NCBI GenBank assembly: GCA_023254115.1
Contig: JALQYK010000037.1
Span: 1 to 49,931, forward strand
Length of the DNA: 49,931 nt
Direction: 5' to 3'
Source: Polynucleobacter sp.
GTDB lineage: Bacteria; Pseudomonadota; Gammaproteobacteria; Burkholderiales; Burkholderiaceae
Shown in pieces: positions 18,286 through 27,726 of this stretch. A program made the position numbers and the translations under genes. The notes beneath the pieces were generated by a model that ran no database searches, had not been told where the DNA came from, and saw only the letters and a list, made by a program, of their open reading frames with translations. Position 1 is the first letter of the stretch, and every line of letters begins with the position of its first letter.

Positions 18286-21078
18286 AACCTTTTGCCATAG
18301 CGTTGTTACTGCCAACCTAGCATCTTGCAAAGATGAATCCATCAGCTCTGGATGGATGCGAGTTTTATCAGCCCCATCCAATCGTATTCGATGTTGATAC
18401 TCACGATAAAGTCGATACGCATTAGCCACAGATTTAGACAATTCCTCTGAAATTAACTTCTCTTCGGCTGCATAGCCCAGCAAAGCAATGTTGCCCCAAT
18501 TACCCAGTAACTTAGGATGCTCAGCACTAAAACGAAGCACCAAGTACTGCACGATGAATTCAATATCAACCATACCTCCAGAATCATGTTTGATATCAAA
18601 CATTCCAGAATCATTCGGATGACCATCACTTACTTTTTTACGCATAGAGAGAATTTCTTGCTTTAAAAGCCGTTCATCTCTTGCTTGCGCGAGTACCTCA
18701 GAACGAATCTCTTCAAACTTCTTCCCAATCATCACGTCACCAGCACAAAAACGTGCACGTGTTAAAGCTTGATGTTCCCAAAGCCATGCAGAGTTATCTC
18801 CCTCTCGCAATTGATAGCGTTTAAATGCATCTATGCTAGTCACTAGCAAGCCCGCTGCACCGTTTGGTCTTAAACGTGTATCAATCTCAAATAGAACTCC
18901 AGCGGAGGTTGATGCAGTGAGCCATGCAATCAATCTTCTAGCAAACATGGCGTATCGCTCAGAAGCACCTTGATCAGAATCTGGCGCATCGTATAAAAAC
19001 ACAATGTCTAAATCAGAGGCATACCCTAGCTCTTTGCCACCGAGCTTACCGTAGGCAATGACAGCAAAAGCTGGTGGAGTATTTGGATTTAAACCATACT
19101 TATTTGCAACGATTGGCCAAACCCTCTCCAGAGTAATTCCTAATATCAAATCTGCTAAAGCTGACAAACGATCACTAACCTTTTCAATTGGTAAAGGCTT
19201 ATCTCTACCAATACCTAACTCAGCCAATAAGGTTAAAAATGTCTCGGTGTGATGTGTTTGCCTGAGAATATCCATAGCTAACTCAGCCTGATCACCATGC
19301 TCTGCAGCATCATCTAACAAAACGTTTATTTGAGACCGTAGTTTTGTCCAGTAAACATTTGGGTGATCTTCTGGGGAATATTGGCCAAAACCATTCAAAA
19401 GATCATCTAACAAGTGTGGGTGCTTGATTAAATAGTCAGCACCCCATTTTGATGCAGCCATTAAATCAATCAATCTACCCAAAATATGTGGGTACTCAAT
19501 CAGCAACGCCAAATAAGATGCTCGCCTAGAAATTGAATCTAGCAGGTTCATCATGCGCACCATCACACGATCCGCTTGCTCTAGTGCCCAGCCTTGTAAA
19601 CGAACATGCTCTGCAGATTGAGCCATCAACTGGATAAATCTTCTACGTGCAGTATCTGACAATGATCTCTGGCGAGCGCTACCGGCCCATGCAACCCACC
19701 TCTCAGACAACTCTACATAGTCAGTTGATGGCGACCAAATAGTCGAAGTCTCATTACTAGATTCAGCTTCTACGCCCTGCTGCTTTAAAACAAATGCGTT
19801 CTCAAATAAATTAGCCACATTGGCTCGATGTGAAGATAGTGCTTTTCTAAACTCATCTAGAGTTTGATGACCCATTGATAAAGCAATTCTCTTTTGTGAT
19901 GAATCATCGCCTGGTAAATGGTGAGTTTGAGCATCTTCCCAATACTGCAAACGATGTTCTAACTTCCTCAAATAAAGGTAAGCATCTCTCAACTGCACAA
20001 GATCAGACTCACTGATGTAATTCCGCTCATGCACTGCCTTTAAGACCTCTAAAGTTGGCTTAATTCTTAAGCCTGGATCTTGACCACCGCGCACTAGCTG
20101 AAACATTTGCGCCATAAACTCAATCTCTCTGATGCCGCCACGACCCAGCTTGATGTCTGCAGCCCTCTCAGGATGAGCAATACTCCTTTTTTCTGCCTCT
20201 TGCTGAATTTGGGCATGCAATTCTCTAATCGCAGCTATCACGCCAAAATCCAAATAGCGTCTATATACAAAAGGTCTCACCAAATCCTGGAGACCTTTTA
20301 GCGATGTTGCATGAGCGGGATCAAGCTCTGTCGGATAAATCATGCGCCCCTTAATCCACGCATAACGCTCCCACTCACGGCCTTGAACACTGAAATACTC
20401 CTCGAGCATTCCCAGGCTACATACCAATGGCCCTGAATCACCATTAGGTCGCAAGCGCATATCAACCCTAAATACAAATCCCTCAGACTTTAATTCACTC
20501 AATAGAGCAATTAACTTTTTACCTAATCGGGCATACCACTCATGATGAGAAATACTTTTCACCCCACCTTGAGTATCCCCATCCTCCTCGTACAAAAAAA
20601 CCAGATCAATATCAGATGAGACGTTTAACTCTTTTCCACCCAACTTCCCCATACCCACAACAATCAGCGGTAAAAACTGCCCATCTTTAGATTGGGGCTG
20701 CCCCACTAAAGGATACATATCCTTGTGCAAAGCACTAATGCCTATCGCAATCACTTTTTCTGCAAAGTAACTCATGGCCTCAGTGACTTCAGAAACATCG
20801 GCAAACCCACTCAGATCCCTTAAGGCCAACAAAAGCATCAATTTCTGCCGTGAAACCCTTAATTGAGCACCCAAAACCTCCAAATTGATAGGGTCTTGGC
20901 TTAGAACTTGGCTAGCTGGCTCAAGCAGTTTTTCAATAACAAGCGAGTTAATAGGGGTATTTATTCCACCTATCAAATCCTCTGCCCACAGCGGTTGAGC
21001 AGCCAACCAACGGCTAGCATAAGCAGAATGCTGATGAAGAACCGAAAGTCGGGAATCATTAATCGTCATAGGTATCAT
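18274..21078 (-). CDS. glnE: Bifunctional glutamine synthetase adenylyltransferase / adenylyl-removing enzyme
   Basis: GlnE adds AMP to, and removes it from, glutamine synthetase in response to nitrogen status through PII. The 934-residue protein contains two nucleotidyltransferase cores. The N-terminal deadenylylase domain has GMGKLGGKELNVSSDIDLVF at about residues 142-161, and the C-terminal adenylylase domain has AYGKLGGKELGYASDLDIVF near 670-690. Supporting blocks are RVDMRLRPNGDSGPL, LGRGGIREIEFMAQMFQLV, EIDTRLRPNGAAGLL and HDSGGMVDIEFIVQYLVL. ATG codons at 21078 and 21069 are both possible starts. The length is normal for the family. It overlaps recN by 12 bases at the 3' end. Confidence 0.97.
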   Translation of the reverse strand: MIPMTINDSRLSVLHQHSAYASRWLAAQPLWAEDLIGGINTPINSLVIEKLLEPASQVLSQDPINLEVLGAQLRVSRQKLMLLLALRDLSGFADVSEVTEAMSYFAEKVIAIGISALHKDMYPLVGQPQSKDGQFLPLIVVGMGKLGGKELNVSSDIDLVFLYEEDGDTQGGVKSISHHEWYARLGKKLIALLSELKSEGFVFRVDMRLRPNGDSGPLVCSLGMLEEYFSVQGREWERYAWIKGRMIYPTELDPAHATSLKGLQDLVRPFVYRRYLDFGVIAAIRELHAQIQQEAEKRSIAHPERAADIKLGRGGIREIEFMAQMFQLVRGGQDPGLRIKPTLEVLKAVHERNYISESDLVQLRDAYLYLRKLEHRLQYWEDAQTHHLPGDDSSQKRIALSMGHQTLDEFRKALSSHRANVANLFENAFVLKQQGVEAESSNETSTIWSPSTDYVELSERWVAWAGSARQRSLSDTARRRFIQLMAQSAEHVRLQGWALEQADRVMVRMMNLLDSISRRASYLALLIEYPHILGRLIDLMAASKWGADYLIKHPHLLDDLLNGFGQYSPEDHPNVYWTKLRSQINVLLDDAAEHGDQAELAMDILRQTHHTETFLTLLAELGIGRDKPLPIEKVSDRLSALADLILGITLERVWPIVANKYGLNPNTPPAFAVIAYGKLGGKELGYASDLDIVFLYDAPDSDQGASERYAMFARRLIAWLTASTSAGVLFEIDTRLRPNGAAGLLVTSIDAFKRYQLREGDNSAWLWEHQALTRARFCAGDVMIGKKFEEIRSEVLAQARDERLLKQEILSMRKKVSDGHPNDSGMFDIKHDSGGMVDIEFIVQYLVLRFSAEHPKLLGNWGNIALLGYAAEEKLISEELSKSVANAYRLYREYQHRIRLDGADKTRIHPELMDSSLQDARLAVTTLWQKVLLT

Positions 21079-21122
21079 GTTATCGCTATCAATACCTTCT
21101 CGGCTACAGCATAATTACGAAA

Positions 21123-24100
21123 ATGTCTTGGTTAAGTCTTTCTACCATCTTAAAAAAGGTTCGCGAACATTCAATGGACGCGGATCAACTCATTACATGG
21201 AAAAAAAGGCTTAAATATGCCAGCCTAGCTGTTGGCATATTGTTTATTGTCATACACATTACTGTTAGATTTTTTATGTGGCCACAAGTTGAGAACCACA
21301 AAGCCACCTTTGAAGAACTGGTCAGTCAAAATATTGGCGCCCAGTTAAAGATTGAGGAAATTAAAACTGACTGGAACTTTCTTTGGCCATCATTCAAAAT
21401 TAAGAATATTGCCATTTATGACAGCACAGAAAAAAACTCTAGTCCTCGCCTAACCATTCCAGAACTCACCGGCAATGTTTCTTGGGAAAGTATTTGGACT
21501 TTTCAGCCACACTTTCATGATCTCAACTTTAATAATGCGACTATTTATGCGCACCGAAGACAAGATGGGAACTGGAATATAGGTGGAATCAAGTTAGACA
21601 AAAAATCTGCTGGATACAAATCAGCAAACTGGTTATTTGAGCAAGATAGCCTGAACATTAATGACGCGAAAATTATTTGGCTAGATCAACTCCATCAAAG
21701 CGCAGAACACCAAATCGAGATTCAATCATTGGTTCTCAAAAATACTTGGTATAAGCACCGCCTAGAGCTAGCAATAAAAACGCCATGGCACAAAGATCTA
21801 GCAAACATCACTGCCAAGTTTCGCCATAATGTTTTAGGTAACGCAGGTAATTGGGAAGATTGGAATGGTCGTATTGATTGGCAAATCAATGAAGTCAACC
21901 TGCAAAAAATCAATCAACTATTTGATACTTCAGTAAAAGTTTTAGACGGTAAACTTAGCAGCGAAGGGTACGCATACTTAGATAGCGGGTCACTTGATGG
22001 CGGTCAAACCAACATACAAGCGAGTCAATTACATTTTGAATGGGACAGAATTTCTAAACCATTAAAAATACAAAGCCTTAATAGTGAAATCAAACAAGAT
22101 ACTCAAGGCAAAAAAATGTCTTTGAGTGCCTCCTCACTTAAATGGCAAATCGATAAAACATCTCAAGCAACTGAGCTCAATGACATTACTGTGTATTGGG
22201 AAAAAGCCAAAGACATCGACTCAATCAAACATGCCGGGATTAAAGCTTCAGAAATTGACTTAGGTCTAGTAGAACAACTAGCTAGACAATTTCCGCTACC
22301 AAAAGACATTAGCGCTTTTATAAAGAATTACCAACCCGAAGGCCAACTAGAAGATTTGGATGCGAGCTGGAATGCAGACACAAGCCAGCTACCATTTGAT
22401 ATCTCTTTACCTGGATTTAATAAGTCGCATTACAAATTAGCATTTAAATTCTCAAAACTTTTCTTAAAACCTGAAAGAAAAGATTTTCTAGCAGTCTCAA
22501 ATTTGAACGGAAAAATATATGCCACAGAGCTAGGCGGTGAAGTTAGCATCGCCGGCAAAAATACTTCATTTGTTCTACCTGGCATTCTAGAAAATGATCA
22601 TCTAGCTCTTGATAAAGCTGATGGGCTGATTGAATGGACAAAAAATCAAGAGTCTTTTAAATACGTAGCAAAAAATATGCGTTTAGAAAATATTGACGCA
22701 TCTGTCAATTTTGATGCTGAGTATCGCCCTCCCACAAAAAAGGGTGCTGAATTTCTGAGCATCAAGGGAAATATTGACCGCGCCGAAGTAAATAAAATTA
22801 CACGCTACTTTCCATTGACTATGTCCAAGGATGCGCGTGCATACATCAGAGGTGCGCTGAAATCTGGATTGATTAGTAACGGCAACATTAACATCAGCGG
22901 CAACCCTGAGCATATTCCATTTGACACAAAACATCCGGGCATCTTTGACCTACATTTGCCGATTAAAAATGTTCAATACTCCCCAGCACCCAATGAAACA
23001 AAAAAGCAAGGGCAATGGTCAGACTTTACTAACGTAACAGGAGTTGTTGCCTTCAAAGGACCGCAATTGCAAGTAGACTTCAATCATGCAGTCTTTGAAA
23101 GCGTTAACTTAAAAGATATTCATGGCAGCATATTAAATGTCGTCAGCCCTAATGCTGTTCTAAAGATAAATGGCGAAGCATCTGGGTCAAGCGAAGATCT
23201 TCTGAAATACTACATACAAAGTCCGCCAGGCTTAAAGTTGCAAAAAACTGCAGAACAAATTAATTTAACTGGTAACGGCAAATTAAAAATTAATATCGAT
23301 TTGCCATTAGCAAATACAGCAAAAACAACCATTCAGGGTAGCGTCTTCCTTGAAAAAAATCAGGCGACCATCAATAAAACGCTTGATGTTAGGGACATCA
23401 CCGGTGAAATACTTTTTTCAGAAGACAATGTCTTAGGTAAAAACCTAAAAGCAAATTTATTGGGTGGCAACATTACTTTTGAAAGTGGTAGCAACCTACC
23501 ATGGAAGAATTCTGACGGCATGAAAGTTCATGGTCAAGTCAAAATTCAGCAACTCATTGATGCACTCAATACTAACTCAGACGAACAAGTCAAAACACTT
23601 CAACAACAGTTAGATGGTTTGGCATCCTATGATGGATCTTTAGCTATCACTTCTGGTGGTTACAAACTAGATTTAGGACTGCAACTCAAAGACATGAGTT
23701 CAAGCTTCCCAGCCCCATTTAATAAAAAATTGGGTGAAACACTATCAGGAAAATTGACCCTTAATAACACCAAAGAAACCAACTCTGAAACAGTCGGTCA
23801 ATTAAAAATCGGCAAATTGATTGATGCTAACTTTGCCTTTAAAGACAAATCAGATCTTCGCTTAGGCATTGGCATCAATACGCCTGGCTATGTGCCAAGC
23901 AAAGGAGTTACTAGTGCCATTGTTTTTGATAACCTAGACACTAGCATTTGGCAAAACTGGCTATCAAAAACCTTTCCAGAATCAACAAGCAATAAAAATC
24001 AAACGCAGAAAAAATCTACAATCCAACTAAACGCAGTCTCTGCATATATCAAAAATTTAAAGATTGCAGACCGAGATCTTAAGGACGTCAGCATCCTAGC

Positions 24101-25199
24101 AACACATGATGAGGATTTGTGGCATGCCAGCATTAACTCATCTCTAGCAGTCGGTTTAGTGCAGTGGCGCTCAGCGACTGCCGGTCTACCGCAAGGAAAA
24201 CTAACTGCTCGTTTGCAAAAACTTACCATTGAAAATTCAAGCTCTGGCGAAACAATTACAAAAAGCATTAATCAACGTATCCAAAAAATTCCGGCTCTTG
24301 ATATTCAATCAGATCAATTTATTCTCAATGGACAACCCTACGGAAAAATTGAGCTATTAGCTAATAATGACAAGAATGACTGGAAAATTGAAAAGCTGTC
24401 TTTAAAAACTGAAGATGCTGAAGTAAAAATTACTGGTCGATGGATTCTTCCAAAGCAAGCTAAAAAACTTGACTCAGGTAGAACAGAGCTTAATTTTGAC
24501 CTTGATATTGATAACGCCGGCAAACTTTTATCTAAACTAGGCTTCCCAAAAGCGATTGACGATGGCTCAGGAAAGCTGGTTGGACAACTTAGCTGGGCTG
24601 ATGCACCTTATAAATATGATCTGCAAACATTACAAGCAGACCTATCACTAGATATTGTTAAAGGTACCATCTTGCAGGTTGATCCAGGTCTTGGCAGACT
24701 TTTAGGAGTGCTTAGCTTTCAGGGTTTAACAAGAATCGCAACATTAGATATTGGTGGGGTATTAAAGCCAATCGTGACGCAGGGTACTCCATTTGACCGT
24801 ATCACATCAAGGGGCACGATCAATAATGGTGTAGCCAATATTAAAGACCTCAATATGAAAGGCCCTCAAGGTAACGTTCGCTTGACTGGCCATGCAAATC
24901 TCTTGAACGAAACCCAAGATATGCGTATTACTGTCTCACCCAACTTTAATGCGGGCACAGCATCGCTTGGCTACACTTTCATTAATCCAATCATTGGATT
25001 AAGCACACTAGTGGGCCAATATTTAATAGCGGACGAAGTTAGCAAACTATTCCAACTAGACTACTTAGTACAAGGAACATGGGCAACACCTCAAATTATT
25101 GCTTTAGATAACAAAGGTAACCCGCTTGACGAAAAACAACTCAAAGAGATCAGGGATAAATCCTTACTTCGTCAGCAGCAAAGTCCCAATAAGAAATAA
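21123..25199 (+). CDS. yhdP: YhdP-family AsmA-like envelope protein
   Basis: A 1358-residue protein with one N-terminal membrane anchor (about residues 33-52, ASLAVGILFIVIHITVRFFM) and a very long periplasmic part made of repeated beta-strand segments. Such a layout is characteristic of the AsmA/TamB/YhdP group. These form hydrophobic grooves, and in E. coli YhdP, TamB and YdbH carry phospholipids towards the outer membrane. The C-terminal region (LQADLSLDIVKGTILQVDPG, GRLLGVLSFQGLTRIATLDI, then INPIIGLSTLVGQYLIADEVSKLF) is the conserved YhdP end block. The start at 21123 leaves 32 cytoplasmic residues; Met18 is an alternative. It is divergent from glnE with 44 bases between and is followed closely by a nitrilase gene. 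Confidence 0.9.
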   Translation: MSWLSLSTILKKVREHSMDADQLITWKKRLKYASLAVGILFIVIHITVRFFMWPQVENHKATFEELVSQNIGAQLKIEEIKTDWNFLWPSFKIKNIAIYDSTEKNSSPRLTIPELTGNVSWESIWTFQPHFHDLNFNNATIYAHRRQDGNWNIGGIKLDKKSAGYKSANWLFEQDSLNINDAKIIWLDQLHQSAEHQIEIQSLVLKNTWYKHRLELAIKTPWHKDLANITAKFRHNVLGNAGNWEDWNGRIDWQINEVNLQKINQLFDTSVKVLDGKLSSEGYAYLDSGSLDGGQTNIQASQLHFEWDRISKPLKIQSLNSEIKQDTQGKKMSLSASSLKWQIDKTSQATELNDITVYWEKAKDIDSIKHAGIKASEIDLGLVEQLARQFPLPKDISAFIKNYQPEGQLEDLDASWNADTSQLPFDISLPGFNKSHYKLAFKFSKLFLKPERKDFLAVSNLNGKIYATELGGEVSIAGKNTSFVLPGILENDHLALDKADGLIEWTKNQESFKYVAKNMRLENIDASVNFDAEYRPPTKKGAEFLSIKGNIDRAEVNKITRYFPLTMSKDARAYIRGALKSGLISNGNINISGNPEHIPFDTKHPGIFDLHLPIKNVQYSPAPNETKKQGQWSDFTNVTGVVAFKGPQLQVDFNHAVFESVNLKDIHGSILNVVSPNAVLKINGEASGSSEDLLKYYIQSPPGLKLQKTAEQINLTGNGKLKINIDLPLANTAKTTIQGSVFLEKNQATINKTLDVRDITGEILFSEDNVLGKNLKANLLGGNITFESGSNLPWKNSDGMKVHGQVKIQQLIDALNTNSDEQVKTLQQQLDGLASYDGSLAITSGGYKLDLGLQLKDMSSSFPAPFNKKLGETLSGKLTLNNTKETNSETVGQLKIGKLIDANFAFKDKSDLRLGIGINTPGYVPSKGVTSAIVFDNLDTSIWQNWLSKTFPESTSNKNQTQKKSTIQLNAVSAYIKNLKIADRDLKDVSILATHDEDLWHASINSSLAVGLVQWRSATAGLPQGKLTARLQKLTIENSSSGETITKSINQRIQKIPALDIQSDQFILNGQPYGKIELLANNDKNDWKIEKLSLKTEDAEVKITGRWILPKQAKKLDSGRTELNFDLDIDNAGKLLSKLGFPKAIDDGSGKLVGQLSWADAPYKYDLQTLQADLSLDIVKGTILQVDPGLGRLLGVLSFQGLTRIATLDIGGVLKPIVTQGTPFDRITSRGTINNGVANIKDLNMKGPQGNVRLTGHANLLNETQDMRITVSPNFNAGTASLGYTFINPIIGLSTLVGQYLIADEVSKLFQLDYLVQGTWATPQIIALDNKGNPLDEKQLKEIRDKSLLRQQQSPNKK

Positions 25200-25208
25200 A
25201 ATTGGCAA

Positions 25209-26033
25209 ATGAATAACAAAGGCCAACTAAATATCGCCAGCATACAAATGGTTTCAACTAGTTCTGTTGAAAATAATTTGGATATCGCAGAAGATCTTGT
25301 GGCTAAAGCTAAAGCTGCTGGAGCAGATTTAGCAGTATTACCAGAATATTTTTGCCTCATGGGTCACTCCGACACCGATAAAGTAAAGGTTCGTGAAACC
25401 TTTGGCTCTGGACTTATACAAGACAGACTCAAGAAAATTGCTAGCAACCATCAAATTTATCTAGTTGCAGGAACTATTCCACTTAGCAGCGAACAACCCA
25501 ATAAGGTCAGAAACACTAGCTTAGTTTTTGATTGCCAAGGCAAAGTGATTGCAAGGTACGACAAAATTCACTTATTTGGTTTCAAGCAAGGCGAGGAAGA
25601 GTACCAAGAATCAAACACCATTGAACCCGGCTCAAAACCTACAAGCTTTGAAATTCAGGTTAATAATGAAACTTGGAGATTTGGTGTCACTGTTTGTTAT
25701 GACTTGAGATTTCCAGAACTTTATCGTGAAATTGGTATTGTTGACTGTCACATTCTTTCAGCAGCATTCACTTACACAACAGGCAAGTCACACTGGGAAA
25801 TCTTACTAAGAGCCAGAGCCATTGAAAATCAATGCTATGTTTTAGCAAGCGCCCAAGGTGGCCGTCATGAAAACGGCAGAACAACTTGGGGGCAAAGTAT
25901 GCTGATTGACCCATGGGGTGAGATTAAATCTGAATTAAAAGATGGTCAGGGATTTGTAATCGGGCAATTAGAAAAAAGCACAATTCATGAAATTCGAGCA
26001 AAATTACCTTCACTTCAACATCGGACACTCTGA
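25209..26033 (+). CDS. Carbon-nitrogen hydrolase (Nit1/Nit2-like)
   Basis: A 274-residue member of the nitrilase superfamily with the full catalytic triad: Glu46 in VLPEYFCL, Lys119 in YDKIHLFGF and Cys163 in VTVCYDLRFPELYRE. HWEILLRARAIENQCYVLASAQGG and the WGQSMLIDPWGE block are typical. It resembles the Nit1/Nit2 branch, whose members include deaminated-glutathione amidase and omega-amidases; which of these applies cannot be told from sequence alone. It lies between yhdP (9 bases) and tldD (7 bases), an arrangement common in betaproteobacteria, so the three are probably one operon. Confidence 0.88.
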   Translation: MNNKGQLNIASIQMVSTSSVENNLDIAEDLVAKAKAAGADLAVLPEYFCLMGHSDTDKVKVRETFGSGLIQDRLKKIASNHQIYLVAGTIPLSSEQPNKVRNTSLVFDCQGKVIARYDKIHLFGFKQGEEEYQESNTIEPGSKPTSFEIQVNNETWRFGVTVCYDLRFPELYREIGIVDCHILSAAFTYTTGKSHWEILLRARAIENQCYVLASAQGGRHENGRTTWGQSMLIDPWGEIKSELKDGQGFVIGQLEKSTIHEIRAKLPSLQHRTL

Positions 26034-26040
26034 TTAAGCA

Positions 26041-27525
26041 ATGAACTCACCTTTGGCATTAGAAAATCCACTTCAGCTTACTAGAGCTGATGCACTAAAA
26101 ATTGCTAAAGACATTCTTTTGGCGCCAGCAGGGATTACAGAGCAAGATTTACAAAATACGCTATCTCATATGCATCAGCATCATCTAGATGATGCTGATT
26201 TATATTTCCAAAGAACTCACAACGAAGCCTGGAGTCTTGAAGAAGGCATTGTCAAATCTGGTAGCTTTAGCATTGATCAAGGCGTGGGCGTTAGAGCCGT
26301 CAGCCATGACAAAACTGCTTTTGCATATTCCGATGAAATCAGCGCTAGCGCATTAAAAAATGCGGCAGAAGCAACACGAGTGATTGGCCCAAATAACAAT
26401 CAGACTTATATCAGCCCCAAGTGGGCAACGCCAGCAACTCATGCTTTGTATCAATCACTTAACCCTTTAGATAGCCTAGATGCAAAAGCAAAGATTGCAT
26501 TACTAGAGGATATTGAAAGAAAGGCAAAAGCCAAAGATCCCCGTATTGTTCAAGTAATGGCAGGGCTTGCTGGCGAATTTGATGTAGTTCTTGTGGCGAG
26601 AGCTAATGGTGTTTTAGCTGCAGATATCAGACCCCTCGTGCGTGTATCAATCACGGTAATTGCCGAACAAAATGGTCGCCGCGAAGTCGGATCATCAGGC
26701 GGTGGCGGTAGATTTGATTATCACTTTTTTGTTACTGAAAAAATTGATCAATGGATTAATGAAGCCGTCAGATCTGCACTAGTTAATTTGGAATCAAGAC
26801 CAGCTCCTGCGGGCCCTATGACTGTAGTGCTGGGTCCAGGTTGGCCGGGAGTTCTTCTGCATGAAGCAATTGGTCATGGTCTTGAAGGTGACTTTAACCG
26901 CAAGGGATCATCCGCCTTCTCTGGAAAAATTGGGCAAAGAGTCGCCGCCAAAGGTGTCACAGTTGTTGATGACGGCACAATCGCAGGACGTCGCGGCTCA
27001 CTGTCAGTTGATGATGAAGGCAACCCAACACAATGCACCACGCTCATTGAAGACGGCATCCTTAAGGGATATATACAAGACAGTCTTAATGCCCGCCTCA
27101 TGAAAATGCCAGTCACAGGCAACGCAAGACGCGAAAGCTACGCAGCTCTACCTATGCCTCGTATGACAAATACCTATATGCTAGGCGGCAAGGATGACCC
27201 TAATGAAATTGTTGCGAGCATTAAAAAAGGCTTGTATGCCGTTAACTTTGGCGGCGGACAAGTTGACATCACTAGCGGTAAATTTGTGTTTTCAGCATCA
27301 GAAGCTTACTGGGTTGAGAACGGCAAAATTCAATACCCTGTCAAAGGCGCAACCATTATCGGAAATGGCCCTGAATCCCTCAAAGATATCAGCATGATTG
27401 GTAATGACATGGACCTAGATAGCGGCATTGGAGTTTGCGGAAAAGATGGGCAAAGCGTTCCCGTAGGAGTCGGTCAACCCACCCTCAGAATCGATAATAT
27501 GACTGTTGGCGGGACAGCCCAATAG
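26041..27525 (+). CDS. tldD: Metalloprotease TldD
   Basis: TldD, with its partner TldE/PmbA, forms a zinc protease that cleaves unfolded peptides and matures microcin-type peptides in enterobacteria. The 494-residue protein has the metal-binding HEAIGH at residues 274-279 (VLLHEAIGHGLEGDFNRKGS), preceded by MTVVLGPGWPG. GYIQDSLNARLM, GNARRESYAALPMPRMTNTYM and GKFVFSASEAYWVENGKI are family blocks. The partner gene is not in this window. The aroG leader starts 34 bases downstream. Confidence 0.96.
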   Translation: MNSPLALENPLQLTRADALKIAKDILLAPAGITEQDLQNTLSHMHQHHLDDADLYFQRTHNEAWSLEEGIVKSGSFSIDQGVGVRAVSHDKTAFAYSDEISASALKNAAEATRVIGPNNNQTYISPKWATPATHALYQSLNPLDSLDAKAKIALLEDIERKAKAKDPRIVQVMAGLAGEFDVVLVARANGVLAADIRPLVRVSITVIAEQNGRREVGSSGGGGRFDYHFFVTEKIDQWINEAVRSALVNLESRPAPAGPMTVVLGPGWPGVLLHEAIGHGLEGDFNRKGSSAFSGKIGQRVAAKGVTVVDDGTIAGRRGSLSVDDEGNPTQCTTLIEDGILKGYIQDSLNARLMKMPVTGNARRESYAALPMPRMTNTYMLGGKDDPNEIVASIKKGLYAVNFGGGQVDITSGKFVFSASEAYWVENGKIQYPVKGATIIGNGPESLKDISMIGNDMDLDSGIGVCGKDGQSVPVGVGQPTLRIDNMTVGGTAQ

Positions 27526-27543
27526 CGAAAACCACAAAAACTG

Positions 27544-27552
27544 TGCTACATT
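27544..27552 (+). promoter_or_regulatory. Candidate extended -10 for the aroG leader transcript
   Basis: TGCTACATT resembles an extended -10 element (TGnTATAAT with one mismatch); no good -35 hexamer is seen upstream. A start 6-7 bases later would fall at or next to the ATG of the leader peptide at 27559, giving a leaderless mRNA. Read-through from tldD is the alternative. Confidence 0.3.
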
Positions 27553-27558
27553 AACCAA

Positions 27559-27636
27559 ATGTCTGCAAATAACTTTTACTTCTTTTACTTTTGGTTCTCA
27601 GCCCTAGGCGGTCGAGAGGCAGAAATTCAAGCGTAA
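27559..27636 (+). CDS. aroG leader peptide, 25 residues, eight consecutive aromatic codons
   Basis: A short open frame starts at ATG 27559 and ends at TAA 27634-27636. It encodes MSANN, then FYFFYFWF at codons 6-13, then SALGGREAEIQA. Five Phe, two Tyr and one Trp codons in a row are very unlikely by chance. Placed upstream of a terminator hairpin and DAHP synthase, they are the mark of an attenuator leader peptide. No Shine-Dalgarno sequence precedes the ATG. The product would act by ribosome stalling rather than as a protein. Confidence 0.85.
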   Translation: MSANNFYFFYFWFSALGGREAEIQA

Positions 27637-27684
27637 ATTTCAAGCACTCAAAATAACCGCCGACGCTAACGGCGGTTTTTTTTT
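27596..27684 (+). promoter_or_regulatory. Transcription attenuator for aroG (pause, antiterminator and terminator segments)
   Basis: Downstream of the aromatic codons the RNA can fold in competing ways. GGCGGT at 27607-27612, inside the leader frame, is complementary to ACCGCC at 27656-27661, the 5' arm of the terminator. That pairing would block the terminator. GGCGGT may also be held in a local hairpin (GCC-CTA-GGC at 27601-27609, supported by TCTC 27596-27599 with GAGA 27614-27617). A ribosome stalled at Trp codon 27592-27594 would leave 27607 onward exposed, the geometry expected for attenuation. The elements are seen directly; the mechanism is inferred by analogy with phe/trp leaders. 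Confidence 0.7.
27655..27684 (+). terminator. Rho-independent terminator of the aroG attenuator
   Basis: AACCGCCG (27655-27662), a 7-base loop, and CGGCGGTT (27670-27677) form a perfect 8-bp GC-rich stem followed by seven more T. This is the strongest intrinsic terminator in the window and it stands between the leader peptide and aroG, 42 bases before the aroG start. Confidence 0.92.
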
Positions 27685-27726
27685 ACACATATATGAATTT
27701 AGAAATAGCAAAAAGGGGTTAATGAA

